From: Streptomyces canus
GTDB lineage: Bacteria; Actinomycetota; Actinomycetes; Streptomycetales; Streptomycetaceae
Reading direction: 5' to 3'
Assembly: GCF_030816965.1 (NCBI RefSeq)
Contig: NZ_JAUSYQ010000002.1
Span: 6,438,001-6,502,000, forward strand
DNA: 64,000 nt
The notes below the pieces were generated by a model. It had not been told where the DNA came from. It saw only the letters and a program-made list of their open reading frames with translations, and did no database searches. Every line of letters begins with the position of its first letter. Positions within the stretch are counted from its first letter, which is position 1. Made by a program: the position numbers and the translations under genes. Shown here piece after piece: positions 53,200 through 63,469 of the stretch.

Positions 53200-53598
53200 T
53201 CAGTCGGCGTGACAGCCCAGCAGCTCGGCCGTGGTGCCCGGGGCCGTCGTACGGAGCGTGACGACCTTGTCGATGCGGGTGGCATCACCGCCGAAGCGGA
53301 AGTCGGCCCGGCCCACCTCGGTGCCGTCCGCCGCCTGGGAGCGGACCGTGCAGTAGCCGGAGGTGCCGGAGTCCTTGCGGACCTCCAGATGCACCTGCAC
53401 CGCGGACTTCTCCGCGTCGAACGTGATCACCTCGGCGCTGATCTTGTTCTGCACGACGTAGTGGTAGGCGAAGTAGCCGATCAACGCGAGCAGGAGGGCG
53501 CCGAGGACGGCACCGGCGATCCGGAGCTTGTGGTCGGCACGCTCGTCCGAGGAGCGGCCGTAGCGCCCCTCGGGCAGCTGGGTGCTCGCCGTGCTCAT
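53200..53598 (-). CDS. DUF4307 membrane protein
   Basis: 132 residues from ATG 53598 (MSTASTQLPEGRYGRSSDER). One membrane helix (KLRIAGAVLGALLLALIGYF) is followed by an extracytoplasmic beta-rich domain with two cysteines (GYCTVRSQ, LLGCHAD) likely to form a disulfide. Matches DUF4307, conserved beside the mycothiol amidase gene in actinobacteria. Function unknown. Confidence 0.85.
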   Translation of the reverse strand: MSTASTQLPEGRYGRSSDERADHKLRIAGAVLGALLLALIGYFAYHYVVQNKISAEVITFDAEKSAVQVHLEVRKDSGTSGYCTVRSQAADGTEVGRADFRFGGDATRIDKVVTLRTTAPGTTAELLGCHAD

Positions 53599-53713
53599 GA
53601 TCGTCTCCTGGTAAACCAAGGCCGTGGAATTAATCGCCCCCCGATTCGGTCACTATAGAAGCCGCCGTTCGCACCCGAAGACACCGGGGCGCCGACTTAC
53701 TGAGGATTGAGTC

Positions 53714-54595
53714 TTGACTGACCAGCTGCGACTGATGGCCGTGCACGCCCACCCCGACGACGAGTCGAGCAAGGGCGCGGCCACCATGGCGAAGTACGTG
53801 TCCGAGGGGGTGGACGTGCTGGTCGTGACCTGCACGGGCGGGGAGCGCGGCTCCATCCTCAACCCGAAGCTCCAGGGCGACAAGTACATCGAGGAGCACA
53901 TCCACGAGGTACGCAAGAAGGAGATGGACGAGGCCCGCGAGATCCTCGGCGTGGGGCAGGAATGGCTCGGCTTCGTCGACTCCGGCCTGCCCGAGGGCGA
54001 CCCGCTGCCGCCGCTGCCCGAGGGCTGCTTCGCCCTGGAGGACGTCGACAAGGCGGCCGGCGAGCTGGTGAAGCAGATCCGCACCTTCCGTCCCCAGGTG
54101 ATCACCACCTACGACGAGAACGGCGGCTACCCGCACCCCGACCACATCATGACCCACAAGATCTCGATGGTGGCGTTCGAGGGAGCGGCGGACACCGAGA
54201 AGTTCCCCGAGTCCGAGTTCGGCCCGGCCTACCAGCCGCTCAAGCTCTACTACAACCAGGGCTTCAACCGCCCCCGCACCGAGGCGCTGCACCACGCGCT
54301 GATCGAGCGCGGCATGGAGTCGCCGTACGGGGACTGGCTCAAGCGCTGGGACGAGTCGCCGATGCGCGACCGCACCCTGACCACGCACATTCCCTGCGCG
54401 GAGTTCTACGAGATCCGCGACAAGGCCCTGATCGCGCACGCCACGCAGATCGACCCCGACGGCGGCTGGTTCAAGGTTCCGCTGGACCTCCAGAAGGAGG
54501 TCTGGCCGACGGAGGAGTACGAGCTCGCGAAGTCCCTCGTCGATACCTCCCTCCCCGAGGACGACCTGTTTGCGGGCATCCGCGACAATGCCTGA
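53714..54595 (+). CDS. mca: mycothiol S-conjugate amidase
   Basis: Cleaves mycothiol S-conjugates to release mercapturic acids for export, the actinobacterial detoxification route. 293 residues from TTG 53714. Zinc-binding motifs are AVHAHPDDESSKG and YPHPDHIMTHKISM. The PIG-L/LmbE-type fold is complete to IPCAEFYEIRDKALIAHATQ. Mca is distinguished from MshB by its length and KGAATMAKYV stretch. A small membrane gene starts two bases after the stop. Confidence 0.93.
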   Translation: MTDQLRLMAVHAHPDDESSKGAATMAKYVSEGVDVLVVTCTGGERGSILNPKLQGDKYIEEHIHEVRKKEMDEAREILGVGQEWLGFVDSGLPEGDPLPPLPEGCFALEDVDKAAGELVKQIRTFRPQVITTYDENGGYPHPDHIMTHKISMVAFEGAADTEKFPESEFGPAYQPLKLYYNQGFNRPRTEALHHALIERGMESPYGDWLKRWDESPMRDRTLTTHIPCAEFYEIRDKALIAHATQIDPDGGWFKVPLDLQKEVWPTEEYELAKSLVDTSLPEDDLFAGIRDNA

Positions 54596-54596
54596 C

Positions 54597-54848
54597 ATGA
54601 GCGCAAGCGCAAGCCTGGCAATGACGCACCTCGCGACCCTCGCCAAGGAGGTCGACGAGGACAAGGTCACCCCCGGAGTCCTCGGCTTCATCGTCTTCGC
54701 GGCGATGGCCCTGGCGGTGTGGGCCCTGATGAAGTCCATGAGCAAGCACATGAACAAGGTCGACTTCAAGGAGTCCCCGGACGAGGCGGCCTCCGGCAAG
54801 GAGACCACCGACAGCCCGTCCGGCAAGACTTCGCCGGCCAAGGGCTGA
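54597..54848 (+). CDS. small single-pass membrane protein downstream of mca
   Basis: 83 residues. A short N-terminal helix precedes a membrane segment (TPGVLGFIVFAAMALAVWAL) and a charged Ser/Lys-rich cytoplasmic tail. The ATG lies one base after the mca stop, so the two are cotranscribed and likely coupled. Conserved in this location in Streptomyces by memory; function unknown. Confidence 0.75.
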   Translation: MSASASLAMTHLATLAKEVDEDKVTPGVLGFIVFAAMALAVWALMKSMSKHMNKVDFKESPDEAASGKETTDSPSGKTSPAKG

Positions 54849-54861
54849 GCCACGCGGCGGC

Positions 54862-54893
54862 GACGGGAGGGGGCGCCCGAGGCCCCTCCCGTC
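54862..54893 (+). terminator. terminator of the mca operon
   Basis: GACGGGAGGGG and its exact complement CCCCTCCCGTC with a 10-base loop, 14 bp after the operon's last stop. Confidence 0.8.
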
Positions 54894-55149
54894 AACGGCT
54901 GTGCCCGGCCGGCGACAGCAGACCCGGACCGGCGCCCGGACCGGCGCCCGGATCATCGACACCGCCGCGGGCGCCGCACCGCACAACACCCTCACCCCGC
55001 TCGACGGGGTGGAATCGCGGGTCGGGGGGTCGTACACCGCCTCGCACAGGCACAGGCACAGGCACGGATACCGGCACCCGAGGGCGTAGCGACCGCAGCC
55101 GGTACGCGTCCGCCCCCCACCGGCCCGCCGGACGGACGAACCGCGAACT
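54894..55149. other. intergenic DNA with short tandem repeats
   Basis: No gene seen. Contains a 12-bp unit ACCGGCGCCCGG repeated in tandem (~54930-54953) and CAGGCA hexamers (~55046-55066) that resemble replication-slippage products. Confidence 0.5.
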
Positions 55150-58100
55150 TCACCCCCGCGCCGGGGCCACCGCCACCCCCATGACCTCCCGCGCGTGCCG
55201 GTTCGGCACCATCCCGAGCCGCCATGCCTGCCACCCGGTGTCCAGGTTCACGCCCCGCTCCAGCAGCAGTCCGTACGCCCCCACGTAGTCGTCCAGTTTC
55301 TCGTCCCGTGCCCCGTGCTCCCGGCGGCCCAGGTCCGCCAGTTCCTCCTGGGCGACCGCCGCGCCGATCTCCACGCCGCCCGGTGCCGCGTACGGCAGCA
55401 GGGTGCAGCGCAGGAAGCGGGCCCAGTCCTCGCCCCGCTGGTCGCCGTATGAAGCGAACAGGGCCACCGCCTCGTCGCACAGGGCGAGGGCCTGGGGGGT
55501 ACGGCCGTTGCCCGCGTCCACCACCGCCAGTTCGAGGCAGGTCCACGCCTCCCCATGGGCGACACCGATGCGCTGGAAGTCGGCGCGGGCGTCGACCAGG
55601 AGCTGGCGGGCGAAACCCGAGTTGCGCAACGAACCCGTCTGCGCGGCGCGTTGGTCGCGGGTGACACGGGCCGAGTGGTGGCGGGCGCAGGCCAGACCGT
55701 AGACGTCCCGCATACGGGAGAACATCGTCCGCGAGCGCTCCAGCTCACGGACCGCGAGATCCAGGTTGCCCGTCTCCTCCAACGCCTGACCCAGGTAGTA
55801 CACCGTCCACGCCTCGCCGCGCGCGTCCTCGTTGTCGCGGTGGCGGGAGGCCGCCTGGCGCAGGCCGTCCACCGCCGCCGACGGGTCCCCGGCCACCAGA
55901 CGGGCCCGCGCCAGCTGGGTCAGCGCCCACGCCTCACCACGGGCGTCGCGGGTGCGGCCGTACAGGTCGAGCGCTGTTCTCAGCTCCGTCTCCGCGCCCG
56001 GTACGTCGCCCATGCGCAGGGCCAGCTGGCCGAGCTGGAAGTGAGCCCAGGCCTCGCCGTGCACGGACTCGCCGGCGCGGTGCAGGACCAGGGAACGGGC
56101 CAGCAGGTCCTGTGCCTGCGCGACGCGGCCGCGGTCGCGTTCGACCGCCGCCAGGGCGTGCATGGTCCAGGCGCGGTCCGTGGCCAGTTCGGGAGGTGAC
56201 TGGAGGGCCAGGGCCTCCTCGAGCTTCGCCGCAGCCTCGGTCAGATGGCCCTGGTGGTGGAGGGTGATGCCCAGGGAACACAGGGCGCGCGCGGCGCCCG
56301 CGTCGTGGTGGGCCTCCATGTAGAGCTCGACCACCGAGGTCAAAGTCGTGCGCGCCTTGTCCAGCTCGCCCAGCTGGCGGGCGGCGATACCGGTGCGCCA
56401 CTGCACCGAGCGAACCAGCAGCCCCTGATCCACCGCCTGCGCCAACTCGCTGATCTCGCCCAGGCGGTAGAGGTCGCCGCGCAACAGGCAGTAGTCGCAC
56501 AGCGCGCCCAGGAGGTTGAGGACCGCCCCCTGGTTGACGCCCTCCGCGTGCCTGAGCGCCGCCGTGATGAAACTCGACTCGTCGTCCAGCCAGCGCAGCG
56601 CCTCGTCGAGGGAGGTGAAGCCGTGCGGACTGAAGCGGTCCGAGCGGGTCGACATGTTGCCGTCGACCAGGCGCAGCACGGAGTCGGCGAGGTCGGCGTA
56701 GTTGACGATGAGGCGTTCCTGCGCGGCCGTGCGCTCGGCCGGTTCCTCCTCGTCCAGCAGTCTGGCCTGGGCAAAGGCGCGGACCACGTCGTGGACGCGG
56801 TAACGGCTGCCGCGGACGTGGTCGATCAGGCCCGCGCGCGCCAGCGCCACCAGGTGCCGCGTCGCCTCCGTCTCGTCGGTGGCCAGCAGCGCGGCGGCCG
56901 CGGCGGCGCCGAGCGAGGACCGGCCGGCCAGCGCGAGACGGCGCAGCAGCCGGCGGGCCTGCTCCGACTGGTCGGTGTAACGGAGCCACAGGACGCGTTC
57001 GACGGGCCCGACCGGGCCGTACGCGCCCAGATCGGTGGCCAGTTGGCGCGGGGAGCGAGGACCGAGGGACGAGCCCGCTATGCGCAGGGCCAGGGGCAGG
57101 CCGCCGCACAGCTCCCTGATCCGGTCGGCGGACTGGGCGTCATAAGGACCGGTGGCCGACTGCGCGGCCGCGTCCAGGAGCTCCTCGGCGCCCGCCGCGT
57201 CCAGGGCGGCGACGGGGAGTTCGTGCACCTGGGCGGCGAGGTCCGACGGCAGGCCGAGCGGCTCGCGCGCGGTGACCAGGACCAGGCTGTCGGAACGCTC
57301 GGGGACGAGGGCGCGCACCTGCTCGGGGTCCGAGGCGTCGTCCAGCACGATCGTCACCGGCAGACCGGTCAGATGCTGGTGGTACAGCTCGCTCAGCCGC
57401 TTGACCTGCTGGTCGGGCGAGGAACGCTCACGGAACAGCAGCTGCTCACGCGGGGCACCGAGCCGGTTCAGCAGATGCAGCAGCGCGTCCCGGGTGGAGA
57501 GCGGGGACTCCTCCGGGTTGTCGCCGCGCAGGTCCACGACGCAGGCGCCGCGGAAGTAGTCCTTGAGGTCGTGCGCCGCCCGTACGGCGAGTGCCGTCCG
57601 GCCACTGCCGGGCGGTCCGTGCAGCACGACCACCGTGGGCCGGGTCTCGGTGGTCGCGCGCGAGGCCTGCACCCACTGCCGGATGCGGCCCATCTCCGCC
57701 CGGCGATCCGCGAACTCGCTGATGGGCTCCGGAAGTTGACCGAACGACTGCTCCAGCACGCTCCTGCCGCGAGCCGCCGCGCTCTTGTCCGTGCCGCGCA
57801 GCCGCGGGCCCGCCTTCTTCGGCCCCGTCGACGCGCTCAGCACCCGCTGCTGGTCGAGGAAGGGCCGGATGCCCCGTACTTCCAAGGCCGTCAGCCACTG
57901 GAGCCGGAGCTGCTCGGGGCCGCCGGGCTGGCCGATGGCGCCCGCCCGGTGGTGCGCGGCCGGCAGATGCGAGCCGGCCACCTTCACCACGGTCGCCGCC
58001 GCGGCCACGACGCCCACGGTCACGCCCGCGCCCAGCGCGGTGCCCGTGTCGGTGCCGAGCGCCAGGTCGGCCACGGCGGCAGCCAGGGCGGCGACCGCGG

Positions 58101-58353
58101 CCACCAGCAGAGGAGTTCCGGACGCCTCCTTGGAGTACCGCTGCCGGAAGGTGAGTTGACCGGCCTGCGACTCGTCCAGCGCGCGCGTGTAGGCCTCGTA
58201 CTCCTCGGCGGCCGTCTGCGCCATCGCGTCCAGTGATCCTCGGGCCCGCGCGAGCAGTACGGCCCCGTCGACCCGCCCGCCCGAACGCCGCACCTCCTCC
58301 TCCACCGCCCGGCCCAACAGCCGTTCGGCCTCCGCCCGATGACTGTCCCGCAT
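55150..58353 (-). CDS. STAND-type P-loop ATPase with TPR repeats
   Basis: 1067 residues. Residues 1-85 are a charged helical domain (AEAERLLGRAVEEEVRRSGG). Two hydrophobic segments at about 88-128 ([36 protein letters not shown]) suggest membrane anchoring. An NB-ARC-like ATPase follows, with Walker A GPPGSGRTAL at ~243-252 (Arg in place of the usual Lys), Walker B VTIVLDDAS at ~334, and sensor LVTAREPLGLP. A winged-helix region comes next, then ~10 TPRs (EAWAHFQLGQLALRMGDVPG, EAWTVYYLGQALEETGNLDL). It senses an unknown signal. It diverges from the thioredoxin-domain gene with 150 bp between starts. Confidence 0.85.
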   Translation of the reverse strand: MRDSHRAEAERLLGRAVEEEVRRSGGRVDGAVLLARARGSLDAMAQTAAEEYEAYTRALDESQAGQLTFRQRYSKEASGTPLLVAAVAALAAAVADLALGTDTGTALGAGVTVGVVAAAATVVKVAGSHLPAAHHRAGAIGQPGGPEQLRLQWLTALEVRGIRPFLDQQRVLSASTGPKKAGPRLRGTDKSAAARGRSVLEQSFGQLPEPISEFADRRAEMGRIRQWVQASRATTETRPTVVVLHGPPGSGRTALAVRAAHDLKDYFRGACVVDLRGDNPEESPLSTRDALLHLLNRLGAPREQLLFRERSSPDQQVKRLSELYHQHLTGLPVTIVLDDASDPEQVRALVPERSDSLVLVTAREPLGLPSDLAAQVHELPVAALDAAGAEELLDAAAQSATGPYDAQSADRIRELCGGLPLALRIAGSSLGPRSPRQLATDLGAYGPVGPVERVLWLRYTDQSEQARRLLRRLALAGRSSLGAAAAAALLATDETEATRHLVALARAGLIDHVRGSRYRVHDVVRAFAQARLLDEEEPAERTAAQERLIVNYADLADSVLRLVDGNMSTRSDRFSPHGFTSLDEALRWLDDESSFITAALRHAEGVNQGAVLNLLGALCDYCLLRGDLYRLGEISELAQAVDQGLLVRSVQWRTGIAARQLGELDKARTTLTSVVELYMEAHHDAGAARALCSLGITLHHQGHLTEAAAKLEEALALQSPPELATDRAWTMHALAAVERDRGRVAQAQDLLARSLVLHRAGESVHGEAWAHFQLGQLALRMGDVPGAETELRTALDLYGRTRDARGEAWALTQLARARLVAGDPSAAVDGLRQAASRHRDNEDARGEAWTVYYLGQALEETGNLDLAVRELERSRTMFSRMRDVYGLACARHHSARVTRDQRAAQTGSLRNSGFARQLLVDARADFQRIGVAHGEAWTCLELAVVDAGNGRTPQALALCDEAVALFASYGDQRGEDWARFLRCTLLPYAAPGGVEIGAAVAQEELADLGRREHGARDEKLDDYVGAYGLLLERGVNLDTGWQAWRLGMVPNRHAREVMGVAVAPARG

Positions 58354-58503
58354 GTCACTTCCCCCTCCGGCGGCAACGGCTTTCTTGGTCAAGTGTGCTG
58401 CGGACGGGGCATCGGGGCGAGAGGGCCGCACCGGGAAGCTCGACGTCGCCGTCGGGACACGCCTGACGCCTGACCCGCGGGGTACTGCGGCAGGATGGAC
58501 CCC

Positions 58504-60534
58504 ATGCCGAACCGACTGGCCCACGAGACGTCCCCCTACCTCCTTCAGCACGCCGACAACCCCGTCGACTGGTGGCCCTGGTCGGCCGAGGCCTTCGAGG
58601 AGGCGCGGAAGACGAACAAGCCCGTCCTGCTGAGCGTCGGGTATTCGAGCTGCCACTGGTGTCACGTCATGGCTCACGAGTCGTTCGAGGACCGGGCCAC
58701 CGCCGACTTCCTCAACGAGCACTTCGTCAACATCAAAGTCGACCGCGAGGAACGCCCCGACGTCGACGCCGTCTACATGGAGGCCGTGCAGGCCGCCACC
58801 GGGCAGGGCGGCTGGCCCATGACCGTGTTCCTCACGCCGGACGCCGAGCCCTTCTACTTCGGCACCTACTTCCCGCCCTCCCCCCGCCAGGGCATGCCCT
58901 CCTTCCGGCAGGTCCTCGAGGGTGTCCGGGCCGCCTGGACCGAGCGGCGGGACGAGGTCGCCGAGGTCGCCGGGAAGATCGTGCGGGATCTCGCCGGGCG
59001 GGAGATCTCCTACGGCGACTCGCAGGCACCCGGCGAGGAGCAGCTCGCCGCGGCTCTGCTCGGGCTGACGAGGGAGTACGACGCGCAGCGCGGCGGTTTC
59101 GGCGGGGCGCCGAAGTTCCCGCCGTCCATGGTGGTGGAGTTCCTGCTGCGCCACCACGCCCGCACCGGTGCCGAGGGCGCCCTGCAGATGGCCCGGGACA
59201 CCTGCGAGCGCATGGCCCGTGGCGGCATCCACGATCAGCTCGGCGGCGGCTTCGCCCGCTACTCCGTCGACCGCGACTGGATCGTGCCGCACTTCGAGAA
59301 GATGCTGTACGACAACGCCCTGCTGTGCCGCGTCTACGCCCACCTGTGGCGGTCCACCGGCTCCGATCTCGCCCGCCGGGTCGCCCTCGACACCGCCGAC
59401 TTCATGGTCCGTGAGCTGCGTACGAACGAGGGCGGGTTCGCCTCCGCGCTGGACGCCGACAGTGACGACGGGACGGGCAGGCACGTCGAGGGCGCGTACT
59501 ACGTGTGGACGCCGGAGCAGTTGCGTGAGGTGCTCGGGGAGCAGGACGCCGACCTCGCCGCCCAGTACTTCGGCGTCATCGAGGAGGGCACGTTCGAGCA
59601 CGGGCAGTCCGTCCTCCAGCTCCCTCAGCAGGACACCGTGTTCGAAGCCGAGAAGATCGAGTCGATCCGGCGGCGGCTCCTCGACGCACGTGCGCAGCGC
59701 CCCGCCCCCGGCCGGGACGACAAGGTCGTCGCCGCGTGGAACGGGCTCGCGATCGCCGCGCTCGCCGAGACCGGCGCCTACTTCGACCGTCCTGACCTGG
59801 TCGAGGCCGCTCTGGGGGCCGCCGATCTGCTCGTACGGCTGCATCTGGACGAGCAGGCCCGTCTGTCCCGTACCAGCAAGGACGGGCAGGTCGGTGCCAA
59901 CGCCGGTGTGCTGGAGGACTACGCCGATGTCGCCGAGGGTTTCCTCGCGCTGGCGTCCGTGACCGGGGAGGGGGTCTGGCTCGACTTCGCCGGGTTCCTG
60001 CTCGACCATGTGCTGACGCGGTTCACCGGGCCCGAAGGGGCGCTGTTCGACACGGCCGCCGACGCCGAGCGGCTGATCCGCCGGCCGCAGGATCCGACCG
60101 ACAACGCGGTGCCCTCCGGGTGGACGGCCGCGGCGGGGGCGCTGTTGTCCTACGCCGCGCAGACCGGGGCCGAGCCCCATCGTGCGGCCGCGGAGAAGGC
60201 ACTCGGTGTGGTGAAGGCGCTCGGGCCCCGGGTGCCGCGGTTCGTCGGCTGGGGGCTGGCGGTGGCGGAGGCATACCTCGACGGGCCGAAGGAGGTCGCG
60301 ATCGTGGGACCCGCGCTGACCGACGACGCCACAAAGGCCCTGCACCGTACGGCACTTCTGGGGACCGCTCCCGGTGCCGTGGTCGCGGTGGGGACGCCGG
60401 ACAGCGATGAACTCCCGCTGCTCGCCGACCGGATCCTCGTCAACGGCGAACCCACCGCTTACGTCTGCCGGCACTTCACCTGTGAGGCGCCTACGACCGA
60501 CGCGGAGGCGTTGCGGGTGGCGTTGGGCGGTTGA
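58504..60534 (+). CDS. thioredoxin-domain protein, YyaL/SSP411 family
   Basis: 676 residues. The N-terminal thioredoxin-like domain (1-165) has [40 protein letters not shown] and the active-site [15 protein letters not shown] (Cys50, Cys53). The remainder is an (alpha/alpha)6-barrel like N-acylglucosamine 2-epimerases ([34 protein letters not shown]). Family role undetermined; a redox-linked carbohydrate or protein modification is possible. ATG 58504 is the start. It overlaps the Mut7-C gene end by 44 bp. Confidence 0.88.
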   Translation: MPNRLAHETSPYLLQHADNPVDWWPWSAEAFEEARKTNKPVLLSVGYSSCHWCHVMAHESFEDRATADFLNEHFVNIKVDREERPDVDAVYMEAVQAATGQGGWPMTVFLTPDAEPFYFGTYFPPSPRQGMPSFRQVLEGVRAAWTERRDEVAEVAGKIVRDLAGREISYGDSQAPGEEQLAAALLGLTREYDAQRGGFGGAPKFPPSMVVEFLLRHHARTGAEGALQMARDTCERMARGGIHDQLGGGFARYSVDRDWIVPHFEKMLYDNALLCRVYAHLWRSTGSDLARRVALDTADFMVRELRTNEGGFASALDADSDDGTGRHVEGAYYVWTPEQLREVLGEQDADLAAQYFGVIEEGTFEHGQSVLQLPQQDTVFEAEKIESIRRRLLDARAQRPAPGRDDKVVAAWNGLAIAALAETGAYFDRPDLVEAALGAADLLVRLHLDEQARLSRTSKDGQVGANAGVLEDYADVAEGFLALASVTGEGVWLDFAGFLLDHVLTRFTGPEGALFDTAADAERLIRRPQDPTDNAVPSGWTAAAGALLSYAAQTGAEPHRAAAEKALGVVKALGPRVPRFVGWGLAVAEAYLDGPKEVAIVGPALTDDATKALHRTALLGTAPGAVVAVGTPDSDELPLLADRILVNGEPTAYVCRHFTCEAPTTDAEALRVALGG

Positions 60535-61249
60535 CCTCCGCCAGGGCGTTCGCCACGATCGCCTCCAACTGTTCGTGGTGTGCGCCCTTCCAGTAGGCGC
60601 GGCCGCACTCCTGGCACTGGGCGAAGACGTCGTACGACCGTTCCGTCCCGCCCTCCAGCCGGTCCGCCACCTGCTCCTTGGTGGCCTCTCGCAGCAGGCC
60701 GTTGCAGGCTGTGCAGCGGGTCCAGGGGCGTAGTTCGGGGCGGAAGCGGTCCAGGACGTCGCGGAGTTGGTCTTCGGGGCGGGTGCTGTAGACGAAGGCG
60801 CCCGCCCAGAGTTCCCTGCGGTGCAGGAGGCCCCGGTCGCGGCTGAGCATGACGCGTTTCTCGGTCGCGGAGCGGGTGGCGAGGGCCGGGTCGCCGATGT
60901 CCGTGGACTCGTACGCCGTGTCCACGCCGAGCAGGCGCAGGCGGCGGGCGAGGGTGCCGAGGTGGACGTCGAGAAGGAAGCGCAGGGGAGCGCCGGGGAT
61001 CTGCTGGGGGCGGGTGACGTCCCTGATCTCCACGGAGTCGCCCGCGACGGGGACGTAGGACCTCGAGACCTCGCGGCCGTTCACCCGCAGGGCCCCGACC
61101 TCGGTGAGCGGGACGCCGGTCGACTCGACGACGTGGCCGAGGGAGGAGACGCCGTCGGTGGTGAGGGCGGTGGGCCCCCGGCGGCGGCCGCTCGCGAGGA
61201 ACACGGCCAGGCCGGGGGCGAACTCGACGTGGATCTCGGGACCGTTCAC
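60491..61249 (-). CDS. Mut7-C RNase-like protein with ubiquitin-like N-terminus
   Basis: 252 residues. An N-terminal Ub-like beta-grasp domain ([36 protein letters not shown]) precedes a Mut7-C PIN-type RNase core ([51 protein letters not shown] with conserved acidic residues). A C-terminal zinc ribbon ([21 protein letters not shown]) completes it. Likely an RNA-processing or toxin-like nuclease, unproven. It converges with the YyaL gene. Confidence 0.87.
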   Translation of the reverse strand: MNGPEIHVEFAPGLAVFLASGRRRGPTALTTDGVSSLGHVVESTGVPLTEVGALRVNGREVSRSYVPVAGDSVEIRDVTRPQQIPGAPLRFLLDVHLGTLARRLRLLGVDTAYESTDIGDPALATRSATEKRVMLSRDRGLLHRRELWAGAFVYSTRPEDQLRDVLDRFRPELRPWTRCTACNGLLREATKEQVADRLEGGTERSYDVFAQCQECGRAYWKGAHHEQLEAIVANALAEVNRPTPPATPPRRS

Positions 61250-61282
61250 CCGGTCAGGATGCCACGACGGGGGAGAGCGGAT

Positions 61283-61924
61283 TCAGGGCTTTTGCGCCGG
61301 CAGGCCCTGGTCCAGGACGTCCAGGGCCTGGTCCACGAGGTCGCGCAGGTCGCCCTCGAAGCCGTTCTCCGCCCAGTACATGGAGACCTCCATGAGGCCG
61401 CCGATGAGGGACATCGCGTAGACGCGGACCTGGAGGCTGTCCGCGGCCAGGCCGGAGCGTTCGGCGAGGGCCTCGCGGAGCATGCGCCCGGTCTCCGACA
61501 TGGTCTCGAGCATCCGGGCGCGGACGGCGGGGACCTGGACCCCGAGGTGGGCCCGGACGCGGATCGACTCGGGGTCCTCCGCCATGGTGCCGTCGAGGGC
61601 CAGGCGCATCACGTGCCGCACTGAGTCGATCCACGGCTCGTCGGCGGGCCGGGCGCGCAGTTCCTCGATCATCAGAGGGTCGTACTCGTCCGTGAGGACG
61701 ATGTCCTCCTTGGTCGGGAAGTAGCGGAAGACGGTCGACGGTGACACCTCGGCCCGCTCGGCGATCTGCTCGACGGTCGTGGCGTCGTAGCCCTGTTCCT
61801 TGATCAGCGCGTAGGTCGCGGTGCGGATCGCCTCGCGGGTCTTGATCTTCTTGCGCTCACGAAGACCCAGCTGGGGGCGGTCGGCGGGAGAGAGAGGGGA
61901 GCGTGCGGCCGTCATGGGGTTCAT
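61283..61924 (-). CDS. TetR-family repressor
   Basis: 213 residues from ATG 61924 (MNPMTAARSPLSP). The TetR helix-turn-helix is at ~25-70 (KKIKTREAIRTATYALIKEQ, GYDATTVEQIAERAEVSPST, VFRYFPTKEDIVLTDEYD), followed by a ligand-binding helical domain. The start overlaps the MFS exporter stop as ATGA, so the two are cotranslated. A perfect palindrome before the operon is the likely autoregulatory operator. Confidence 0.92.
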   Translation of the reverse strand: MNPMTAARSPLSPADRPQLGLRERKKIKTREAIRTATYALIKEQGYDATTVEQIAERAEVSPSTVFRYFPTKEDIVLTDEYDPLMIEELRARPADEPWIDSVRHVMRLALDGTMAEDPESIRVRAHLGVQVPAVRARMLETMSETGRMLREALAERSGLAADSLQVRVYAMSLIGGLMEVSMYWAENGFEGDLRDLVDQALDVLDQGLPAQKP

Positions 61925-63465
61925 TGTCGGGCATCCGCCTCCTCGGCAGCCATGTCCGGGGCTGTGGAGGTCTCGGCGGGGCGGGGTGTGCCCGGCAGGA
62001 AGGCCGCGGCGAGCAGCGCGGCGACAAGGGCCGCGATCCCGCAGACCAGCAGGACGACGCCCATGCCGTGGACGTACGCGCTGTTCGCGGAGGTCAGCAG
62101 ATCGGTGGAGCCGGTGCGCTCGGCGACCATGTGAGCGGCGACCACGGACTCCCCGGCGGTGTCGGCGGCCCGGGCGGGCAGCCCGGTGACGTCGAGGCGG
62201 TCCCGGAAGGTGCCGGCGAGCAGGCTGCCGAGCAGGGCGATGCCGATCGCGCCGCCGACCTGGCGCATGGTCATCAGGAGTCCGGAGCCGCTGCCGGCGC
62301 GGTCCCGGGGCAGGGCGCTGAGGCCGCCGTTCATGGCGGGGATGAGCGAGAGGCCGAAGCCGAAGCCGGTGAGGGAGAGCCACAGCGCGACGAATCCGTA
62401 GCCGGAGTCCACCGTCGTACGGCTGCCCAGGAGTCCGGCGAAGGCCAGCACCACCAGACCGGCGCTCACCGAGGCGCGCGCGCCGAAGCGGGCGACGACC
62501 TTGGGGGCGAGACGGGAGGCGACCAGCAGCCCGCCCATCATCGGCAGCAGCCGGACGCCGGTGCCCAGGGCGTCGTGGCCGAGGACGGCCTGGAGGAAGG
62601 GCGGCAGCACGAACAGCAGGCCGGAGAGGATGAAGTTGACGAGGGTCGCGGCGACGGTGTTGAAGAGGAAGCCGCGGTGGGTGAGCAGGGTCATGTCGAG
62701 CATGGGGCGCCGGACCCGGCGTTCGCGGAGTACCAGGGCGGCGATCAGCAGGACGGACGCCGCGAGCATGCCGAGCACGAGCGGGTCGCTCCAGCCGCGG
62801 GTGGGTGCCTCGATGATCGCGTAGACCAGGGCGCCGAGGCCGGTGACGGTGAGTGCGGCGGAGAGGGCGTCGACCCTGGGAGAGGAGGGGTCGCGGGTCT
62901 CGGGGAGCAGGAAGACGCAGGCGGCGATGCCGATCGCGGCCATCGGGACGTTGACCAGGAAGACCGAGCCCCACCAGAAGTGGTTCAGCAGCCAGCCGCC
63001 GATGATCGGGCCGAGTGGCAGGCCGAGCGCGGAGGCGGCGGAGACGATGCCGACGGCCTTGGTGCGCTCGTCGGGGGCGAAGAGCGTGGGCAGCACGGAG
63101 AGCGCGAGCGGGGTGACCAGGGCGCCGCCGATGCCCATCACCGCGCGGGCGGTGATCACCGCGTTCACATCGCTCGCCAGCGCGCCGACCAGTGATCCGG
63201 CGAGGAAGATCGCGAGTCCGGTGATCAGCATCCGGCGCCGCCCGAACCGGTCGCCGAGCAGGCCCGCGGGGAGTATCAGGGCCGCGAAGACGACGACGTA
63301 CGCGTCAGCCATCCACTGTTGCGCGCCGGTGCCGGCGTCGAGATCGGCGGCCATGGTCGGCAGCGCCACATTGAGGATCGTCAGGTCGAAGCCGAGCGTC
63401 AGCATGCTCGCGACGAGGGCGGCCAGGGCCCACCAGCGACGGGGGTCCGGGGTGATAGTTTCCAT
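61921..63465 (-). CDS. DHA2-family MFS multidrug exporter (14 TMS)
   Basis: 514 residues from ATG 63465 (METITPDPRRWWALAALVAS). Fourteen helices of the EmrB/QacA group are visible with motif A GLLGDRFGRRRMLITGL, motif D1 LDLTILNVALPTMAADL-like FDLTILNVALPTMAADLDA and motif C ALGLPLGPIIGGWL. It exports hydrophobic or cationic drugs by proton antiport. It is the first gene of an operon with its TetR regulator. Confidence 0.93.
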   Translation of the reverse strand: METITPDPRRWWALAALVASMLTLGFDLTILNVALPTMAADLDAGTGAQQWMADAYVVVFAALILPAGLLGDRFGRRRMLITGLAIFLAGSLVGALASDVNAVITARAVMGIGGALVTPLALSVLPTLFAPDERTKAVGIVSAASALGLPLGPIIGGWLLNHFWWGSVFLVNVPMAAIGIAACVFLLPETRDPSSPRVDALSAALTVTGLGALVYAIIEAPTRGWSDPLVLGMLAASVLLIAALVLRERRVRRPMLDMTLLTHRGFLFNTVAATLVNFILSGLLFVLPPFLQAVLGHDALGTGVRLLPMMGGLLVASRLAPKVVARFGARASVSAGLVVLAFAGLLGSRTTVDSGYGFVALWLSLTGFGFGLSLIPAMNGGLSALPRDRAGSGSGLLMTMRQVGGAIGIALLGSLLAGTFRDRLDVTGLPARAADTAGESVVAAHMVAERTGSTDLLTSANSAYVHGMGVVLLVCGIAALVAALLAAAFLPGTPRPAETSTAPDMAAEEADARQ

Positions 63466-63469
63466 GAAA

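Noticed and set aside
55150..60474. Extension of the STAND ATPase frame upstream through the YyaL gene (1774 codons)
   Set aside because: The part before 58353 is antisense to the well-conserved YyaL protein and shadow-like; ATG 58353 begins a sensible helical domain.
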